Below are positions 1-10,077 of a stretch of DNA of 64,000 nucleotides, in pieces. This DNA is from Luteimonas sp. RC10 (GTDB taxonomy: Bacteria > Pseudomonadota > Gammaproteobacteria > Xanthomonadales > Xanthomonadaceae). Below the pieces are notes generated by a model. It did no database searches. It was not told the origin of the DNA and saw nothing but the letters and a program-made list of their open reading frames with translations. Numbering within the stretch: the stretch's first letter is position 1; each line of letters starts with the position of its first letter. The translations under genes were made by a program, and so were the position numbers. The DNA lies in assembly GCF_014192745.1 (NCBI RefSeq), contig NZ_JACHYJ010000003.1, positions 1-64,000 of the forward strand, written 5' to 3'.

Positions 1-1
1 T

Positions 2-100
2 ACCTACAACTGGCATCGTCCGCATGCCAGCCTCGACTACAAGCCGCCTATCTCCAGAATTCCGATGCCTGTGAACAACGTGCTGGCTTTACACATCTAG
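2..100 (+). mobile_element. 3' end of an IS481-type transposase (cut by window edge)
   Basis: The first 33 codons from base 2 read TYNWHRPHASLDYKPPIS and end in NNVLALHI-stop. The YNWHRPHxSL-x-KPPIS signature followed by NN(V/L)L is the usual C-terminal tail of the rve/DDE integrase domain in IS481-family transposases, just after the catalytic Glu region. Only the tail is in the window, so intactness of the IS cannot be judged. Its stop TAG (98-100) overlaps the stop of the convergent lytic transglycosylase gene (97-99), so the IS end lies at or very near the 3' end of that gene. The family call rests on the motif alone. Confidence 0.7.
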
Positions 101-1656
101 CGCGCGCAGCCCTGCAACGTCAGGGTCTGTCCCGGCTTGAGCGCGTACGCCGGTGCGCGCAGACCGTTGGCGCGCGCGAGCGTCGAGATGTTGCAGCCAT
201 AGCGCTGCGCGATCTTGCCCAGCGTGTCGCCGCGCGCGACGCGGTGGCTGCGCGCAGGCGCGGGTGCGGCCTGTGGCGGCCGCGGGGCGGCAGGCGCGGC
301 CGGCAGGGCTGCCGGCGCCTCGGCGTTCGCGTCGGGCAGCACCTCGATCGCGCCGGTGCGCACGATCGCCGCGCGCGGATCGCTGTTCACCAGTTCGGCC
401 GCCAGATCGGCGCGCGCACCGCGCACGCACCACTGGCGGTACAGCCCGGCCATGCGCACGGTGCCGTTGAGCACGGTGCCGACCGGCAGCAGGCTCTCGG
501 CTTCATAGCTGGGATTGAGGTTGCGCAGTGCGCGCATATAGCCATCGCGGGTGTTGCCGTTGCCCAGGCAGATCGTCAGCTCGTAGATCGACGCCGGCCG
601 CTCGAGGCGGAACGTGGCCGGCCGGGCATCGACCTTCGGGAAGGTCAGCCCGTACTCCTGCGGGTGCAGGTACAGCCACGCCGCGGCGATCACCATCGGC
701 ACGTAGTCGCGGGTCTCGGGCGGGAACTGGTTGTAGACGTCCGGGTCCCAGAAGCGCCGGCCCGCGGCCTCGCGGTAGACGCGCAGCGCGCGCCCCTCGC
801 CGCCGTTGTAGGCCGCCAGCCAGTACTCGATCTCGTCGCCGTGCTGGGCGAACCGCTCGTTGAGGTACACCGCCGCGGCATCGGCCGCTTGGCGCGGGTC
901 ATAGCGCGTGTCGAAGCCGCTGCCGTCGGGGCCCAGGCCGAAACGGCGGCCGGTCGCCGGCATGAACTGCAGCGGCCCGGCGGCGCCGGCGCGCGAACGC
1001 GCGTGCACCCGACCGTTGGATTCCTTGGCCATGATGCCGAACAGCAGCGCCTCGGGCAGGCCGCTGCGCTTGAAGGCCGGCGACATCAGATGCCGCATGT
1101 ACTGGTAGTTCTCATGGCTGGTGATCAGCGACACACGCATGTCGGTGAGCCAGCGACGGATGCCGGCCTGGACGGCCGGATTGAGCTCGACCATGCGCTT
1201 GAACCGCTCGTCCTCGCTCAGCAGCGCCGAAGCGCTGGCAGCGGCAGGCACATCGGCGGTCGGCAGGCTGCCGTCCGGCGCATCGACCGGCGCGTCGTCC
1301 TCGCCCTGCCCGGCCTGCGCGTCGGCATCGGCCTTGAGCAGGCGCTTGTAGCTGGTCAACAGCTGCGGAACGCTGCAGCCGCGCTGCTTCTCACAGGCCA
1401 CCATCACGTCTTCCATGTCCTCGAGCGCGGCATTGCTCGCCTCGACGCCCGCCGGGTCGTCGTTGGCGATGCGCACCAGCGCTTCACGGTAGCGCCCCTC
1501 GGCATCGAGCATGCGCTGATTCAGCGCCTCGGCTGCCTCGCGGTCGCGGCGCGATTGCGCCTGCGCATCGGTGGCGTGACTGGACAGAACCAGCGCCAGC
1601 GCCAGCGCACCCAGGTGCGCGAGCGGAAAACGAGGGGAGAACCGGGACTCGGGCAT
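97..1656 (-). CDS. Membrane-bound lytic murein transglycosylase, MltD-like, with LysM
   Basis: Predicted 519-aa periplasmic or envelope enzyme that cleaves peptidoglycan strands to 1,6-anhydro products. An N-terminal signal peptide (hydrophobic LGALALALVLSS, cut near ATDAQAQ) precedes a coiled region and an SLT domain at about residues 185-330. The catalytic Glu is at about 212 (IMAKESNG), followed by GAAGPLQFMPATGRRFGL and the AAYNGGEGR motif. One C-terminal LysM (about 470-516, HRVARGDTLGKIAQRYGC) should bind glycan. MltD proteins often carry two LysM units; only one is present. No lipobox is visible, so it may not be a lipoprotein. The 3' end abuts an IS remnant, but the LysM looks complete. 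Confidence 0.9.
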   Translation of the reverse strand: MPESRFSPRFPLAHLGALALALVLSSHATDAQAQSRRDREAAEALNQRMLDAEGRYREALVRIANDDPAGVEASNAALEDMEDVMVACEKQRGCSVPQLLTSYKRLLKADADAQAGQGEDDAPVDAPDGSLPTADVPAAASASALLSEDERFKRMVELNPAVQAGIRRWLTDMRVSLITSHENYQYMRHLMSPAFKRSGLPEALLFGIMAKESNGRVHARSRAGAAGPLQFMPATGRRFGLGPDGSGFDTRYDPRQAADAAAVYLNERFAQHGDEIEYWLAAYNGGEGRALRVYREAAGRRFWDPDVYNQFPPETRDYVPMVIAAAWLYLHPQEYGLTFPKVDARPATFRLERPASIYELTICLGNGNTRDGYMRALRNLNPSYEAESLLPVGTVLNGTVRMAGLYRQWCVRGARADLAAELVNSDPRAAIVRTGAIEVLPDANAEAPAALPAAPAAPRPPQAAPAPARSHRVARGDTLGKIAQRYGCNISTLARANGLRAPAYALKPGQTLTLQGCAR

Positions 1657-1733
1657 GCGGGACTTCGCTCTGAGGGGCCGGCAGGGTAGCCCCGGCCATC
1701 GCGCCGCGGCAAGGCGAGCGACGGTCGCCGGGC

Positions 1734-3047
1734 TCAGCCGTCCGGCTGCCCGGCCCCGGCCTGCGAGCGGGCCCAGTCGCGGGTCTGTGCCGGGTCGTGG
1801 CGGGCGAAGCCGGCTGCGTCGATCGCCGCATCGAGGTCGGCCGCGGGCGCGGCGTCGAGATGGTGGGTCAGGAACGCGCGCGTCACCGCGGCGATCCCGC
1901 GCGCGGTCGCGGCGGCATCCGCATCGCCGAAGCGCGCTTCGTGCGACGGTCCGGTCATCAGCAGCGGCAGGTCGCTGAAGGCCATGTGCCGGGTCCCGGG
2001 CACGCGCAGCCGGATCACCTCCGGCGCCAGCCCGACCTGCGTCCAGCGCGCGTAGGCGTAATCGTTGTGGTGGAACGCAGGGTCGACAGGCGTGCCGTCG
2101 TAGAGCGGAAACCGCACCCAGTCACTGGTCAGCGCCAGCAGCGGCCGACCGAGGTCGGCATCGTAGAGTCCGGGGTCGAAATTCAACCCGTCCAGACTCA
2201 CCGCCGCGCGGCAGGTCGGCAGGCGATGGCAGGCAGTCGCCGCGGTCGAACCGCCGAAGGACATGCCGGCGATCGCCAGCCGCTGCGGGTCGGTCGCGGC
2301 GAGCACGGGCGCGAACGCCGGCGGCACGTGCCCGGCCTGCAACGCGTGCACCGCGAACAGCACGTCCTCGCGCCAGGTTGCCTGGCTGGCGCCCAGCCGA
2401 CTGCCGGCCAGCGCCTGTGCGTAGCCGTCGATCAACGCGGCGCGCGTGGCGTGATCGTCGGCGGCATGGAAACGTCGGCGCCATTCCAGCAGCGCGGGCG
2501 CCTCGGCGCGCATGTCGGTCGGCGCCACCCGACCATCGGACAGCGCGAGGTCCACCGCGTCGCCGGGGTGCCCCAGCGCCACCACCACGTAGCCGTGGCT
2601 GGCCAGCGACTGCGCCAGCGCGGTGTTCTGCGCCGGATACAGGAAGAAGCCGTGGCTCAGGACCACCAACGGGAAGCCGCGCTCGGGCCGCGGCGCCACG
2701 CCCGTCCCAGCGCCTGCGGCAGTGCAGGCGGCGATCGCGCGGGTGTCGTCGACGGCGTAGCCCAGATTGCGCGCCAGCGCCGGCAACAGCCGCACCGCCT
2801 CGTCTTGCGGCAGATACGGGCGTGGCGGCGCGGCCTGCGCGGCGGGGTACCAGGCGACGACGGGGAGCGTGCGCACCGCATCGGGCGCCTCGCCCGCCAC
2901 CCCACGCCGCGTCGGGTCGGCCAGTTCGAAGCGCTGCTGGCCCACCGGCAGCGGCCCGTCCGGCGCAGGCAGCGCGCAGGCAAAGGCCAGCGCGGGCAAG
3001 GCCGCGACGATCAGGCAGAGCAGACGCGACGGGAATCGTGAGGGCAT
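1734..3047 (-). CDS. Secreted alpha/beta hydrolase (PAF-acetylhydrolase/dienelactone-hydrolase-like)
   Basis: A 437-aa protein with signal peptide (RLLCLIVAALPALAFACA) and an alpha/beta-hydrolase fold. LSHGFFLYP contributes the oxyanion region, GMSFGGST is the nucleophile elbow with Ser, and GTRHMAFSD supplies the likely catalytic His. The overall pattern, VVLSHG near residue 150 and a late GMSFGG, resembles platelet-activating-factor acetylhydrolase-type esterases. The substrate cannot be inferred. The start at 3047 is chosen because AAGGAG (3055-3060) lies seven bases upstream. The reading frame stays open to 3563, but that extension runs antisense to the herA-like gene and is not coding. 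Divergent from the gene at 3165. Confidence 0.8.
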   Translation of the reverse strand: MPSRFPSRLLCLIVAALPALAFACALPAPDGPLPVGQQRFELADPTRRGVAGEAPDAVRTLPVVAWYPAAQAAPPRPYLPQDEAVRLLPALARNLGYAVDDTRAIAACTAAGAGTGVAPRPERGFPLVVLSHGFFLYPAQNTALAQSLASHGYVVVALGHPGDAVDLALSDGRVAPTDMRAEAPALLEWRRRFHAADDHATRAALIDGYAQALAGSRLGASQATWREDVLFAVHALQAGHVPPAFAPVLAATDPQRLAIAGMSFGGSTAATACHRLPTCRAAVSLDGLNFDPGLYDADLGRPLLALTSDWVRFPLYDGTPVDPAFHHNDYAYARWTQVGLAPEVIRLRVPGTRHMAFSDLPLLMTGPSHEARFGDADAAATARGIAAVTRAFLTHHLDAAPAADLDAAIDAAGFARHDPAQTRDWARSQAGAGQPDG

Positions 3048-3164
3048 GGCGACGCTCCTTGAGAACACTCGCCCATTGTGCGCGCGCCACCCACCTCGGC
3101 GACGGCGCGGCACCGGCAACGACGAGGTCCTAGAATCGCGGCTTCCTCCAAGCGCTCTGAATCC

Positions 3165-4655
3165 ATGGACCCGATCCTCATCGGCAAGGCCGTCACCACG
3201 CCCGACGGTGGCCCCGTGCACCTGCTGCCTGCGCTGGGCAACCGCCACGGCCTGGTCGCCGGCGCGACCGGCACCGGCAAGACCGTCACGCTGACCACGC
3301 TGGCCGAGGGGTTCTCGCGCATCGGCGTGCCGGTGTTCATGGCCGACGTGAAAGGCGACGTCGCGGGTCTGGCGGTGCCCGGCGAGATCGGCGACGCACT
3401 GCGCGAGCGCGCCGCGCGCATCGGGGTACCCGACTACGCCGGCGAGGCCAGCCCGGTGGTGTTCTGGGATCTGTTCGGCGTGTCCGGCCATCCGGTGCGC
3501 ACGACGGTCAGCGAGATGGGGCCGACGCTGCTGGCGCGCATTCTCGAACTCAACGACACCCAAGCCGGCGTGCTCGACATCGTGTTCAAGCTCGCCGATG
3601 ACCGCGGCCTGTTGCTGCTCGACCTCGACGACCTGCGCGCATTGCTGGGCCTGGTTGCCGAGGAGCGCAAGGCGGTGTCGTCGGAGTACGGCCTGGTCTC
3701 AGCGCCATCGGTCGCGGCGATCCAGCGCGCAGTGTTGCGGCTGGAACAGGACGGCGGCGCGCCGTTCTTCGGCGAGCCGGCACTGGCCCTGGACGATCTG
3801 ATGCGCACCCGCAGCGACGGCCGCGGCGTGATCGGTATCCTCGCCGCCGACCGGCTGATCCTCAAGCCGCGGCTGTACGCGACGTTCCTGTTGTGGCTGT
3901 TGTCGCAGTTGTTCGAGACGCTGCCCGAGGTCGGCGACCTCGACAAGCCGCGGCTGGTGTTCGTGTTCGACGAGGCGCATCTGCTGTTCGGCGACGCGCC
4001 GGCGTCGCTGCAACAACGCATCGAACAGGTGGTGCGCCTGGTCCGCTCCAAGGGCGTGGGCGTCTACTTCTGCTCGCAGTTCCCCGACGACGTGCCGCAG
4101 GCCGTGCTCGGCCAGCTCGGCAATCGCGTGCAGCACGCGCTGCGTGCCTACACGCCGCGCGATCAGAAAGCCGTACGCACCGCCGCGCAGACCTTCGCGC
4201 CCAACCCCGCGCTCGACGTCGCCGCCACGATCGCCACGCTCAAGACCGGCGAGGCGCTGGTGTCGATGCTGCAGGCCGGCGGCGCGCCGGCACCGGTCGA
4301 GCACACGCTGATCGCGCCGCCGCGCTGCCGGATGGGCGCGATCACCGAGGCCGAGCGCGCGCGCGTGCGCGCCGGCAGCCCGGTCGGCGCCAAGTACGAC
4401 GCCGCGGTCAACCGGGAATCGGCCGCCGAACTGCTGGCCCAGCGTGCGCAAGCCTCGACTGCGGCCGGCGACGCGCCGCCGGCGAAGTCCCGCGATGCCG
4501 ATGCGAGCGAGGGCGGCCTGGGCCAGAAGCTCAACGAGTTCCTGTTCGGCACCAAGCGGCGCCAGGGCGCGGTCCAGGCTGCCGGCAAGCAGGCGGTGCG
4601 CACGATCACCAACCGGATCGTGCGCAACCTGCTGGGCGGGATCGGGCGCCGATGA
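3165..4655 (+). CDS. HerA-like P-loop ATPase, DUF853 (YjgR) family
   Basis: A 496-aa member of the DUF853/YjgR group of HerA-FtsK-type ATPases. The Walker A motif [11 protein letters not shown] is near residue 30 and the Walker B motif [12 protein letters not shown] near 270. An Arg/Gln-rich sensor region ([19 protein letters not shown]) follows, and a basic C-terminal tail ends in NLLGGIGRR. Family members are thought to be DNA-pumping or helicase-like ATPases, but the cellular role is not established. The ATG at 3165 begins [10 protein letters not shown], the conserved family N-terminus; upstream in-frame codons are ignored. The stop overlaps the greB start as ATGA (4652-4655), indicating translational coupling. 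Confidence 0.88.
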   Translation: MDPILIGKAVTTPDGGPVHLLPALGNRHGLVAGATGTGKTVTLTTLAEGFSRIGVPVFMADVKGDVAGLAVPGEIGDALRERAARIGVPDYAGEASPVVFWDLFGVSGHPVRTTVSEMGPTLLARILELNDTQAGVLDIVFKLADDRGLLLLDLDDLRALLGLVAEERKAVSSEYGLVSAPSVAAIQRAVLRLEQDGGAPFFGEPALALDDLMRTRSDGRGVIGILAADRLILKPRLYATFLLWLLSQLFETLPEVGDLDKPRLVFVFDEAHLLFGDAPASLQQRIEQVVRLVRSKGVGVYFCSQFPDDVPQAVLGQLGNRVQHALRAYTPRDQKAVRTAAQTFAPNPALDVAATIATLKTGEALVSMLQAGGAPAPVEHTLIAPPRCRMGAITEAERARVRAGSPVGAKYDAAVNRESAAELLAQRAQASTAAGDAPPAKSRDADASEGGLGQKLNEFLFGTKRRQGAVQAAGKQAVRTITNRIVRNLLGGIGRR

Positions 4656-5158
4656 GCCGCTGGCGCCCGCCACCGGAGAAGAGCACCGCGCTGATCACCC
4701 CGGGCGGCCACGCCCGGCTCAAGGCCGAGCTCGACGACCTGTGGCGGGTGCGCCGGCCCGAGGTCGTGCGCGCACTGTCGGCCGCCGCAGCCGAAGGCGA
4801 CCGTTCGGAGAATGCCGAGTACACGTATCGCAAGAAACAGCTGGGCGAGATCGACCGCCGCGTGCGCTACCTCGGCAAGCGGCTCGAAGCGCTGCGCGTG
4901 GTCGACACCGTGCCGACCGATCCCGAGGCGGTGTTCTTCGGCGCCTGGATCGAACTGGAAGACCTCGACAGCGGGCAGTGCAATCGCTACCGCATCGTCG
5001 GCCCCGATGAAACCGATGCACGCGAAGGCTGGATCAGTATCGACTCGCCGCTGGCGCGCGCATTGCTGAAGAAGCGCGTCGACGACGAGGTCGCGGTCGA
5101 ACTGCCGGGCGGGCCGCGTACGTTCGCGATCATCTCGATCGACTACGCTGCCGACTGA
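4652..5158 (+). CDS. greB: Transcription elongation factor GreB
   Basis: A 168-aa Gre factor that enters the RNA polymerase secondary channel and stimulates cleavage of backtracked transcripts. Its N-terminal coiled-coil hairpin contains the acidic tip (about residues 40-55, [19 protein letters not shown]). The C-terminal FKBP-like domain carries the GreA/GreB signature around [14 protein letters not shown]. The strongly conserved ENAEYxYRKKQL and [12 protein letters not shown] stretches favour GreB over GreA. It overlaps the herA-like gene by four bases and is followed with no gap by a lipoprotein gene at 5159. Confidence 0.93.
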   Translation: MSRWRPPPEKSTALITPGGHARLKAELDDLWRVRRPEVVRALSAAAAEGDRSENAEYTYRKKQLGEIDRRVRYLGKRLEALRVVDTVPTDPEAVFFGAWIELEDLDSGQCNRYRIVGPDETDAREGWISIDSPLARALLKKRVDDEVAVELPGGPRTFAIISIDYAAD

Positions 5159-5779
5159 ATGGGCCGCGATCGCCGACACGGAGGCCGGGCGGCTGCGGCT
5201 GCTGCGAACAAGAGGCTCCGCGCGCGCGGCACCGGCGCCGCACTCATCTTGCTGGCCGCCGCCCTCACCGCCTGCAGTCCAGTCCCCGCCCCCACCGCCA
5301 CGTCGCCGGCAGCCGCGCCCGTCCCGGATTCTGCGGACGCGGCGACCGACGCCCATGCCGCGCTCGCCGCGCGGCTGCGGCCGTTCCTGATCGAACGTGG
5401 CACGGGCCCCTCCGGGCGCAGCGCGCGCGCCGCCGACGACGAGCGCTTCCGGCTCGGCGCGTTCTGGAAGGCCCGGGCCGACACCCACCATTTTGACGCC
5501 GCGTTCCGCGCGCGGGCGCAGGCCGCACTGGCGGCGCACGAGAATGGTGCCGGGCACGCGGCTGCGGATGCCGCGCTCCGACGGCTGCTTGCGACCGTCG
5601 ACGCGCGCCTGCCGGCCTGGCAGGCCCTGGTGGACTACAACGCCTCGGGGCGGATGCGTGACGATGGTGGCGACGGCGGACGGGCCTTGCTGCCCGGCGC
5701 GATCGCGGCGATCGACGCGATCGAGGCGGCGACCTGGGCCTATGTCGAGGCGGCTGCCCAGGCAGCGCCTGCGCCGTAG
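5159..5779 (+). CDS. Putative lipoprotein, possibly DUF3829-like
   Basis: A 206-aa protein beginning directly after the greB stop. A basic N-terminus leads to ALILLAAALTACS, a type II signal peptide with lipobox LTAC, so it should be lipidated after the Cys. A Pro/Ala/Thr linker and a helical, Ala/Arg-rich domain follow. The segment around WQALVDYNASGRMRDDGG is reminiscent of DUF3829 (YiiG-type) lipoproteins, which have a Tyr/Asn-rich motif before an acidic run. That match is impressionistic. No function can be assigned. Its position right after greB suggests co-transcription. Confidence 0.65.
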   Translation: MGRDRRHGGRAAAAAANKRLRARGTGAALILLAAALTACSPVPAPTATSPAAAPVPDSADAATDAHAALAARLRPFLIERGTGPSGRSARAADDERFRLGAFWKARADTHHFDAAFRARAQAALAAHENGAGHAAADAALRRLLATVDARLPAWQALVDYNASGRMRDDGGDGGRALLPGAIAAIDAIEAATWAYVEAAAQAAPAP

Positions 5780-5822
5780 ATACGCCGAAGGGCGCGCGCC
5801 GGGCCTGCACCCCGCCGGGCGC

Positions 5823-6227
5823 TCAGTCGATGCGCTGCAGCTCGTGGATCTGTGTGTCCGAGAACGCGCTGAAGTACCCGGTCGTCGACGTGAACTTCTG
5901 ATCGGGGAACACGGTGCCCGGTGCGACGCGGCACATCAGGAACGCGCTCGACGACGCGCACTGCAGTCCGGCCTCGGGCGCGACGCCGGGAAACAGTGCT
6001 GCCTGCTCGCGCCCGCTGAGCGGCAGCATCGCCAGCCCCTCACCCCGGAACATCGCCAGCCAGCCGCGGCCCTCGGCCCGCAGCGTCAGCTGGGCGTCGG
6101 CCGGCGACGTCGCCGGATCCTCGTCCACCGGCCGATAGGTCCCGCTCAGTCCGTCCGCCGCGCCTGCGGTGCCGGCCACGAACGCCAGCAGCAGTCCGGT
6201 CGCAATCCCGCTCGCCCATCGCCTCAT
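5823..6227 (-). CDS. Small secreted protein of unknown function
   Basis: A 134-aa protein with a Sec signal ([18 protein letters not shown]) and a mature part of about 110 residues. Two Cys in the C-terminal half (LQCASS, LMCRVA) could form one disulfide. I recognise no domain. The start ATG overlaps the rimO stop as ATGA (6224-6227), so it should be translationally coupled to rimO as the last gene of that transcript. Confidence 0.7.
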   Translation of the reverse strand: MRRWASGIATGLLLAFVAGTAGAADGLSGTYRPVDEDPATSPADAQLTLRAEGRGWLAMFRGEGLAMLPLSGREQAALFPGVAPEAGLQCASSSAFLMCRVAPGTVFPDQKFTSTTGYFSAFSDTQIHELQRID

Positions 6228-7576
6228 GCATCCGTCTCCACGACTTCGCCATAGAGATCATGCTCGTCGCTGCCCATGATCGCCACCTCGACGAAATCGC
6301 CAGGGCGCAGACCGGCTTCGCGGCCGTCCTGGATCTGCACCACGCCGTCGATCTCGGGCGCATCGCCCATCGTCCGCGCGATCGCCAGGTCGCCGTCAAC
6401 GACATCGACCAGGCAGGACTGCACGGTGCCGACCTTGGCCTCGAGCCGGACTGCGGAAATCTCCGCCTGCTTGTCCATGAACCGCGCCAGCCGTTCCTGC
6501 TTCACCGCCTCGGGCACCGCATCGGGCAACAGGTTTGCGGTCGCGCCCTCGACCGGCGAATAGGCAAAGGCGCCGACGCGATCGAGCTGGGCCTCGTCGA
6601 GGAAGTCCAGCAACTGCTGGAAATCGTCCTCGGTCTCGCCGGGAAAGCCGACGATGAACGTGCTGCGGATCGTCAGGTCCGGGCAGATCTCACGCCAGCG
6701 CGCGATGCGCTCGCGGGTGCGGTCGATCGCGCCCGGCCGCTTCATCAGCTTGAGGATGCGCGGGCTGGCATGCTGCAGCGGCACATCGAGATACGGCAGC
6801 AGCTTGCGGCTGCCGTCGGCATGGCGCTCGGTCATCAGCGAGATGATGTCGTCGACGTGCGGGTACGGATACACATAGTGCAGCCGCGTCCACACGCCCA
6901 GTTCCGACAGGCCCTCGCACAGCGCCTTCATCCGGGTCTGGTAGGCGCGCTCGCGCCAGGTCCGCTCGGCATAGCGCACGTCCACGCCGTAGGCGGAGGT
7001 GTCCTGGGAGATCACCAGCAGTTCGCGCACGCCGCCGCGCACCAGCCGCTCGGCCTCGCGCAGCACATCGTCGACCGGGCGCGAGACCAGGTCGCCGCGC
7101 ATCGAGGGAATGATGCAGAAGCTGCAGCGGTGGTTGCAGCCCTCGGAGATCTTCAGATACGCATAGTGCCGCGGCGTCAGCTTGACGCCGGTATCGGGCA
7201 CCAGGTCGACGAAGGGATCATGCCGCGGCGGCAGGGCCGCGTGCACCGCGCCCATCACCGAACCGTAATCCTGCGGTCCGCTGATCGACAGCACGCCCGG
7301 ATGCGCGCCACGGATCATCTCCTCGCGCTTGCCCAGGCACCCGGTCACGATCACCTTGCCGTTCTCGGCCATCGCCTCGCCGATGGCATCGAGCGATTCG
7401 GCCACCGCCGAATCGATGAAGCCGCAGGTGTTGACGACGACCACGTCAGCATCGTCGTAGCTCTGCACGATGTCGTAGCCCTCGACCCGCAACTGGGTGA
7501 GGATGCGTTCGGAATCGACGAGGGCCTTCGGACAGCCGAGACTGACGAAACCGACCTTGGGACTGGCTGCGGACAT
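6224..7576 (-). CDS. rimO: Ribosomal protein S12 methylthiotransferase RimO
   Basis: A 450-aa radical-SAM methylthiotransferase that thiomethylates the conserved Asp of ribosomal protein S12. Three modules appear in order: UPF0004 (about residues 7-115; [34 protein letters not shown], giving three Cys for the auxiliary cluster), the radical-SAM core with CNHRCSFC near residue 150, and a C-terminal TRAM domain. KALVDSE and GCPKA separate RimO from MiaB. The start at 7576 ([10 protein letters not shown]) matches the family N-terminus. The longer open frame to 7735 is upstream readthrough. Confidence 0.95.
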   Translation of the reverse strand: MSAASPKVGFVSLGCPKALVDSERILTQLRVEGYDIVQSYDDADVVVVNTCGFIDSAVAESLDAIGEAMAENGKVIVTGCLGKREEMIRGAHPGVLSISGPQDYGSVMGAVHAALPPRHDPFVDLVPDTGVKLTPRHYAYLKISEGCNHRCSFCIIPSMRGDLVSRPVDDVLREAERLVRGGVRELLVISQDTSAYGVDVRYAERTWRERAYQTRMKALCEGLSELGVWTRLHYVYPYPHVDDIISLMTERHADGSRKLLPYLDVPLQHASPRILKLMKRPGAIDRTRERIARWREICPDLTIRSTFIVGFPGETEDDFQQLLDFLDEAQLDRVGAFAYSPVEGATANLLPDAVPEAVKQERLARFMDKQAEISAVRLEAKVGTVQSCLVDVVDGDLAIARTMGDAPEIDGVVQIQDGREAGLRPGDFVEVAIMGSDEHDLYGEVVETDA

Positions 7577-7752
7577 GGGAACCGTGGCGGGTGCAGGAGG
7601 GAGGAGCCCAGGCGCACCGCCGGGCGACCGGCATGGACCGGTCCGCGGTTGCGGGCGCGAGGGGCCGCGCAGTATAGCGGCGGCGGCCGGGGCGGTCCTG
7701 CGGCCACCGGCCTGGGGTAGACTCGGGCCGATCATGTGAACAGGACGCCGCC

Positions 7753-8427
7753 ATGGGCCGGGACATCGTCGTCGCCACCGCGTCGGGGCCGGTCAACGCC
7801 TGGCGGGCCGACCCGCCGCATGGCGCCGCCGCCAAAGGCGCGATCGTGGTACTGCAGGAGATCTTCGGCGTCAACGCCCACATCCGCAGCGTCGCCGACG
7901 GCTACGCGGCGGCCGGTTATGTCGCGATTGCCCCGGCGCTGTTCGACCCGGTCGCACGCAATGTCGAGTTGACCTACGAGGCCGGCGACTTCGAGCGCGG
8001 CCGTGCGCTCGCCACGGAGCTCGGCTTCGACCGCGCCGTCGGCATCGTCCGCGCCACGCGCGACCTGTTGCGCGGCGAAGGCCATCGCCAGATCGGCGTG
8101 GTCGGCTTCTGCTGGGGCGGCAGCCTCGCCTTCCTGGCCAACACCCGCTTGGGGCTTCCCGCGGTCAGCTACTACGGCGCGCGCACTGTGCCGTTCCTCG
8201 ATGAACCGCTGCAGGCGCCGATGCTGTTCCACTTCGGCGCCGACGACGCCAGCATTCCCGAAGCCGATATCGCCGCCCATCGCGCGCGGCAGCCGGACGC
8301 GGAGATCCATGTCCACCCGGGCGGCCACGCCTTCAACCGCGACGTCGATCCGGCCCACTACCACCCCGACAGCGCCGCCGAAGCGCGCCGGCAGACGATG
8401 AAGTTCCTCGCCGCAGCGCTGCGCTGA
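7753..8427 (+). CDS. Dienelactone hydrolase family protein
   Basis: A 224-aa cytosolic alpha/beta hydrolase with the dienelactone-hydrolase triad. Cys120 sits in GFCWGGS instead of Ser, an early Glu lies in VLQEIFGVN (about 36), Asp in FGADD, and His in [10 protein letters not shown]. Classical family members open the lactone ring of dienelactones in chlorocatechol breakdown, but most chromosomal copies have unknown substrates. No aromatic-degradation genes lie nearby, so a general esterase role is more likely. It runs with the HIT gene ten bases downstream. Confidence 0.88.
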   Translation: MGRDIVVATASGPVNAWRADPPHGAAAKGAIVVLQEIFGVNAHIRSVADGYAAAGYVAIAPALFDPVARNVELTYEAGDFERGRALATELGFDRAVGIVRATRDLLRGEGHRQIGVVGFCWGGSLAFLANTRLGLPAVSYYGARTVPFLDEPLQAPMLFHFGADDASIPEADIAAHRARQPDAEIHVHPGGHAFNRDVDPAHYHPDSAAEARRQTMKFLAAALR

Positions 8428-8437
8428 CCGGAGGCCG

Positions 8438-8869
8438 ATGATGCCGGACACCGCCGCCCCTGCCCGCTACGTCCTGCACCCGCAGTTGGCCGACGACACC
8501 CACCCGGTCGCCACGCTCGCACTGAGCGAGGTGCGGCTGATGGACGATGCCAACTATCCGTGGCTGATCCTCGTCCCCCGCCTGCCCGACGCCCGCGAAC
8601 TGATCGACCTTGGCAGCGAACAGCGCAGCCTGCTGACCGAGGAGATCGATATCGTGGCGCGCGCGATCCGTGACGCGTTCCGGCCGTTCAAGCTCAACAT
8701 CGCGGCGCTGGGCAACCAGGTGCCGCAACTGCACGTGCACGTGATCGGTCGTAACCAGAACGACCCTGCCTGGCCTGCCCCGGTCTGGGGCCGCGTCGCG
8801 GCCCGCCCCTACTCGCCCGAACTGCTGGTGGAGCGCATCAACCGCCTGCAGGCCGTGCTACCGGGCTGA
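8438..8869 (+). CDS. HIT-domain protein (nucleotide hydrolase/transferase family)
   Basis: A 143-aa histidine-triad protein. The active-site stretch is QLHVHVIGRN, with the His triad partly replaced (LHVHVIGR in place of HxHxHxx). Proteins of this length and sequence are related to diadenosine-polyphosphate hydrolases (galT/HIT superfamily). The third His appears substituted by Gly or Arg, so catalysis is uncertain. GGAGG (8430-8434) lies four bases upstream of the ATG at 8438; a second ATG follows at once. It probably forms a two-gene unit with the hydrolase upstream and converges on the RDD gene with only seven bases between. Confidence 0.8.
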   Translation: MMPDTAAPARYVLHPQLADDTHPVATLALSEVRLMDDANYPWLILVPRLPDARELIDLGSEQRSLLTEEIDIVARAIRDAFRPFKLNIAALGNQVPQLHVHVIGRNQNDPAWPAPVWGRVAARPYSPELLVERINRLQAVLPG

Positions 8870-8876
8870 GTGCGCG

Positions 8877-9392
8877 TCAACGCACCTTGACCACACGCGT
8901 GCCGGCCACGAAGTCGTGGCCGCAGCGCCGGTCCTTGCGGAAGATCATGCACACGCTGACCAGGACCGCGAGCGCCCCGAGGCACGGGATGCCCCCGACG
9001 ACCTGCAACGGAAAGTAACGCGCGAACAGCGCCCGCGCCAAGGTCACCGGCCGGCCATCGAGCGTCACGATGCGGATTCCCAGCCACCGCTTGCCCCAGG
9101 TCTGGCCGCCGACATGCAGCGGCCAGGCGTGGATCGCCGCGAACATCAGCAGGCCGATCCCCATCCACAGAAGTTGCAGGCCGAACCCGACCTGCTCACC
9201 GCGCTGGGCCGCCGCCATCGCTGCGGACCAGTAGCCGCCGAGCCACATCACCGGCGTCATGATGGCCAAGCCGATCAGGCCATCGATGACCGCCGCGCCC
9301 AGCCGCGTGCCGCGCTCGGCCAGCACCTCGTCGGTTTCGCCCTGCAACTCGGCCGCCGGAGCCTGATAGGGATTGATGTCTTGGTCTTGCAT
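8877..9392 (-). CDS. RDD family membrane protein
   Basis: A 171-aa inner-membrane protein with an RDD-type domain. RGTRLGAAVIDG carries the conserved Arg and Asp at the head of the first helix, and hydrophobic helices follow (GLAIMTPVMWLGG, LLWMGIGLLMFAAIHAW, VGGIPCLGALAVLVSVCMIF). The motif QTWGKRWLGIRIV between helices is typical. Function is unknown; transport or ion homeostasis is suggested for some relatives. ATG at 9392 is preferred over the GTG codon just before it, because AAGGA then lies six bases upstream. Confidence 0.85.
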   Translation of the reverse strand: MQDQDINPYQAPAAELQGETDEVLAERGTRLGAAVIDGLIGLAIMTPVMWLGGYWSAAMAAAQRGEQVGFGLQLLWMGIGLLMFAAIHAWPLHVGGQTWGKRWLGIRIVTLDGRPVTLARALFARYFPLQVVGGIPCLGALAVLVSVCMIFRKDRRCGHDFVAGTRVVKVR

Positions 9393-9426
9393 CACACGTC
9401 CTTGTTGGAAGAAAGCGACAGGCCAC

Positions 9427-10002
9427 TCAGGTGCGCGGCAGCGTCACTCCGGTCTGGCCCTGGTACTTGCCACCGCGATCCTTGTACGAGGTCTCGCAGA
9501 CGTCGTCAGCATCGGACTGGAAGAACAGCATCTGCGCGACGCCCTCGTTGGCGTAGATGCGGGCCGGCAGCGGGGTGGTATTGCTGAACTCCAGCGTCAC
9601 GTGACCTTCCCATTCCGGCTCGAGCGGCGTCACATTGACGATGATGCCGCAGCGCGCGTAGGTGCTCTTGCCCAGGCACACCACCAGCACGTCGCGCGGA
9701 ATGCGGAAGTACTCGACCGTGCGCGCCAGCGCGAACGAATTGGGCGGAATGATGCACTCGTCGCCGACCACGTCGACGAAGCTCTTGGGGTCGAACCGCT
9801 TGGGGTCGACGATCGTCGAGTTGATGTTGGTGAACACCTTGAACTCGCGCGAGCAGCGCACGTCGTAGCCGTAGCTCGAGGTGCCGTAGCTGACGATGCG
9901 CTGGCCGTCGACGTGCTTGACCTGCCCGGCCTCGAACGGCTCGATCATGCCCCCCGGCTGCTCGGACATGCGGCGGATCCAGCGGTCGCTTTTGATGCTC
10001 AT
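9427..10002 (-). CDS. dcd: dCTP deaminase
   Basis: A 191-aa Dcd enzyme that converts dCTP to dUTP for thymidylate synthesis. Family landmarks are [14 protein letters not shown], the catalytic Glu region [17 protein letters not shown], the nucleotide-binding GKSTYARCG and a C-terminal GVAQMLFF with [13 protein letters not shown]. Length fits the E. coli enzyme. It is transcribed in the same direction as mrp upstream, with a 75-bp gap. Confidence 0.97.
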   Translation of the reverse strand: MSIKSDRWIRRMSEQPGGMIEPFEAGQVKHVDGQRIVSYGTSSYGYDVRCSREFKVFTNINSTIVDPKRFDPKSFVDVVGDECIIPPNSFALARTVEYFRIPRDVLVVCLGKSTYARCGIIVNVTPLEPEWEGHVTLEFSNTTPLPARIYANEGVAQMLFFQSDADDVCETSYKDRGGKYQGQTGVTLPRT

Positions 10003-10077
10003 ACGGTGTTCCCGGGGCGGATGCGGCAGTGAATACGCATTGTAGGGCCGGCACCGGCCCGCCGCACCCCGCCGCGA

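Noticed and set aside
3048..3563. N-terminal extension of the secreted hydrolase
   Set aside because: It lies antisense to the herA-like gene and would bury the signal peptide. The SD at 3055-3060 fixes the start at 3047.
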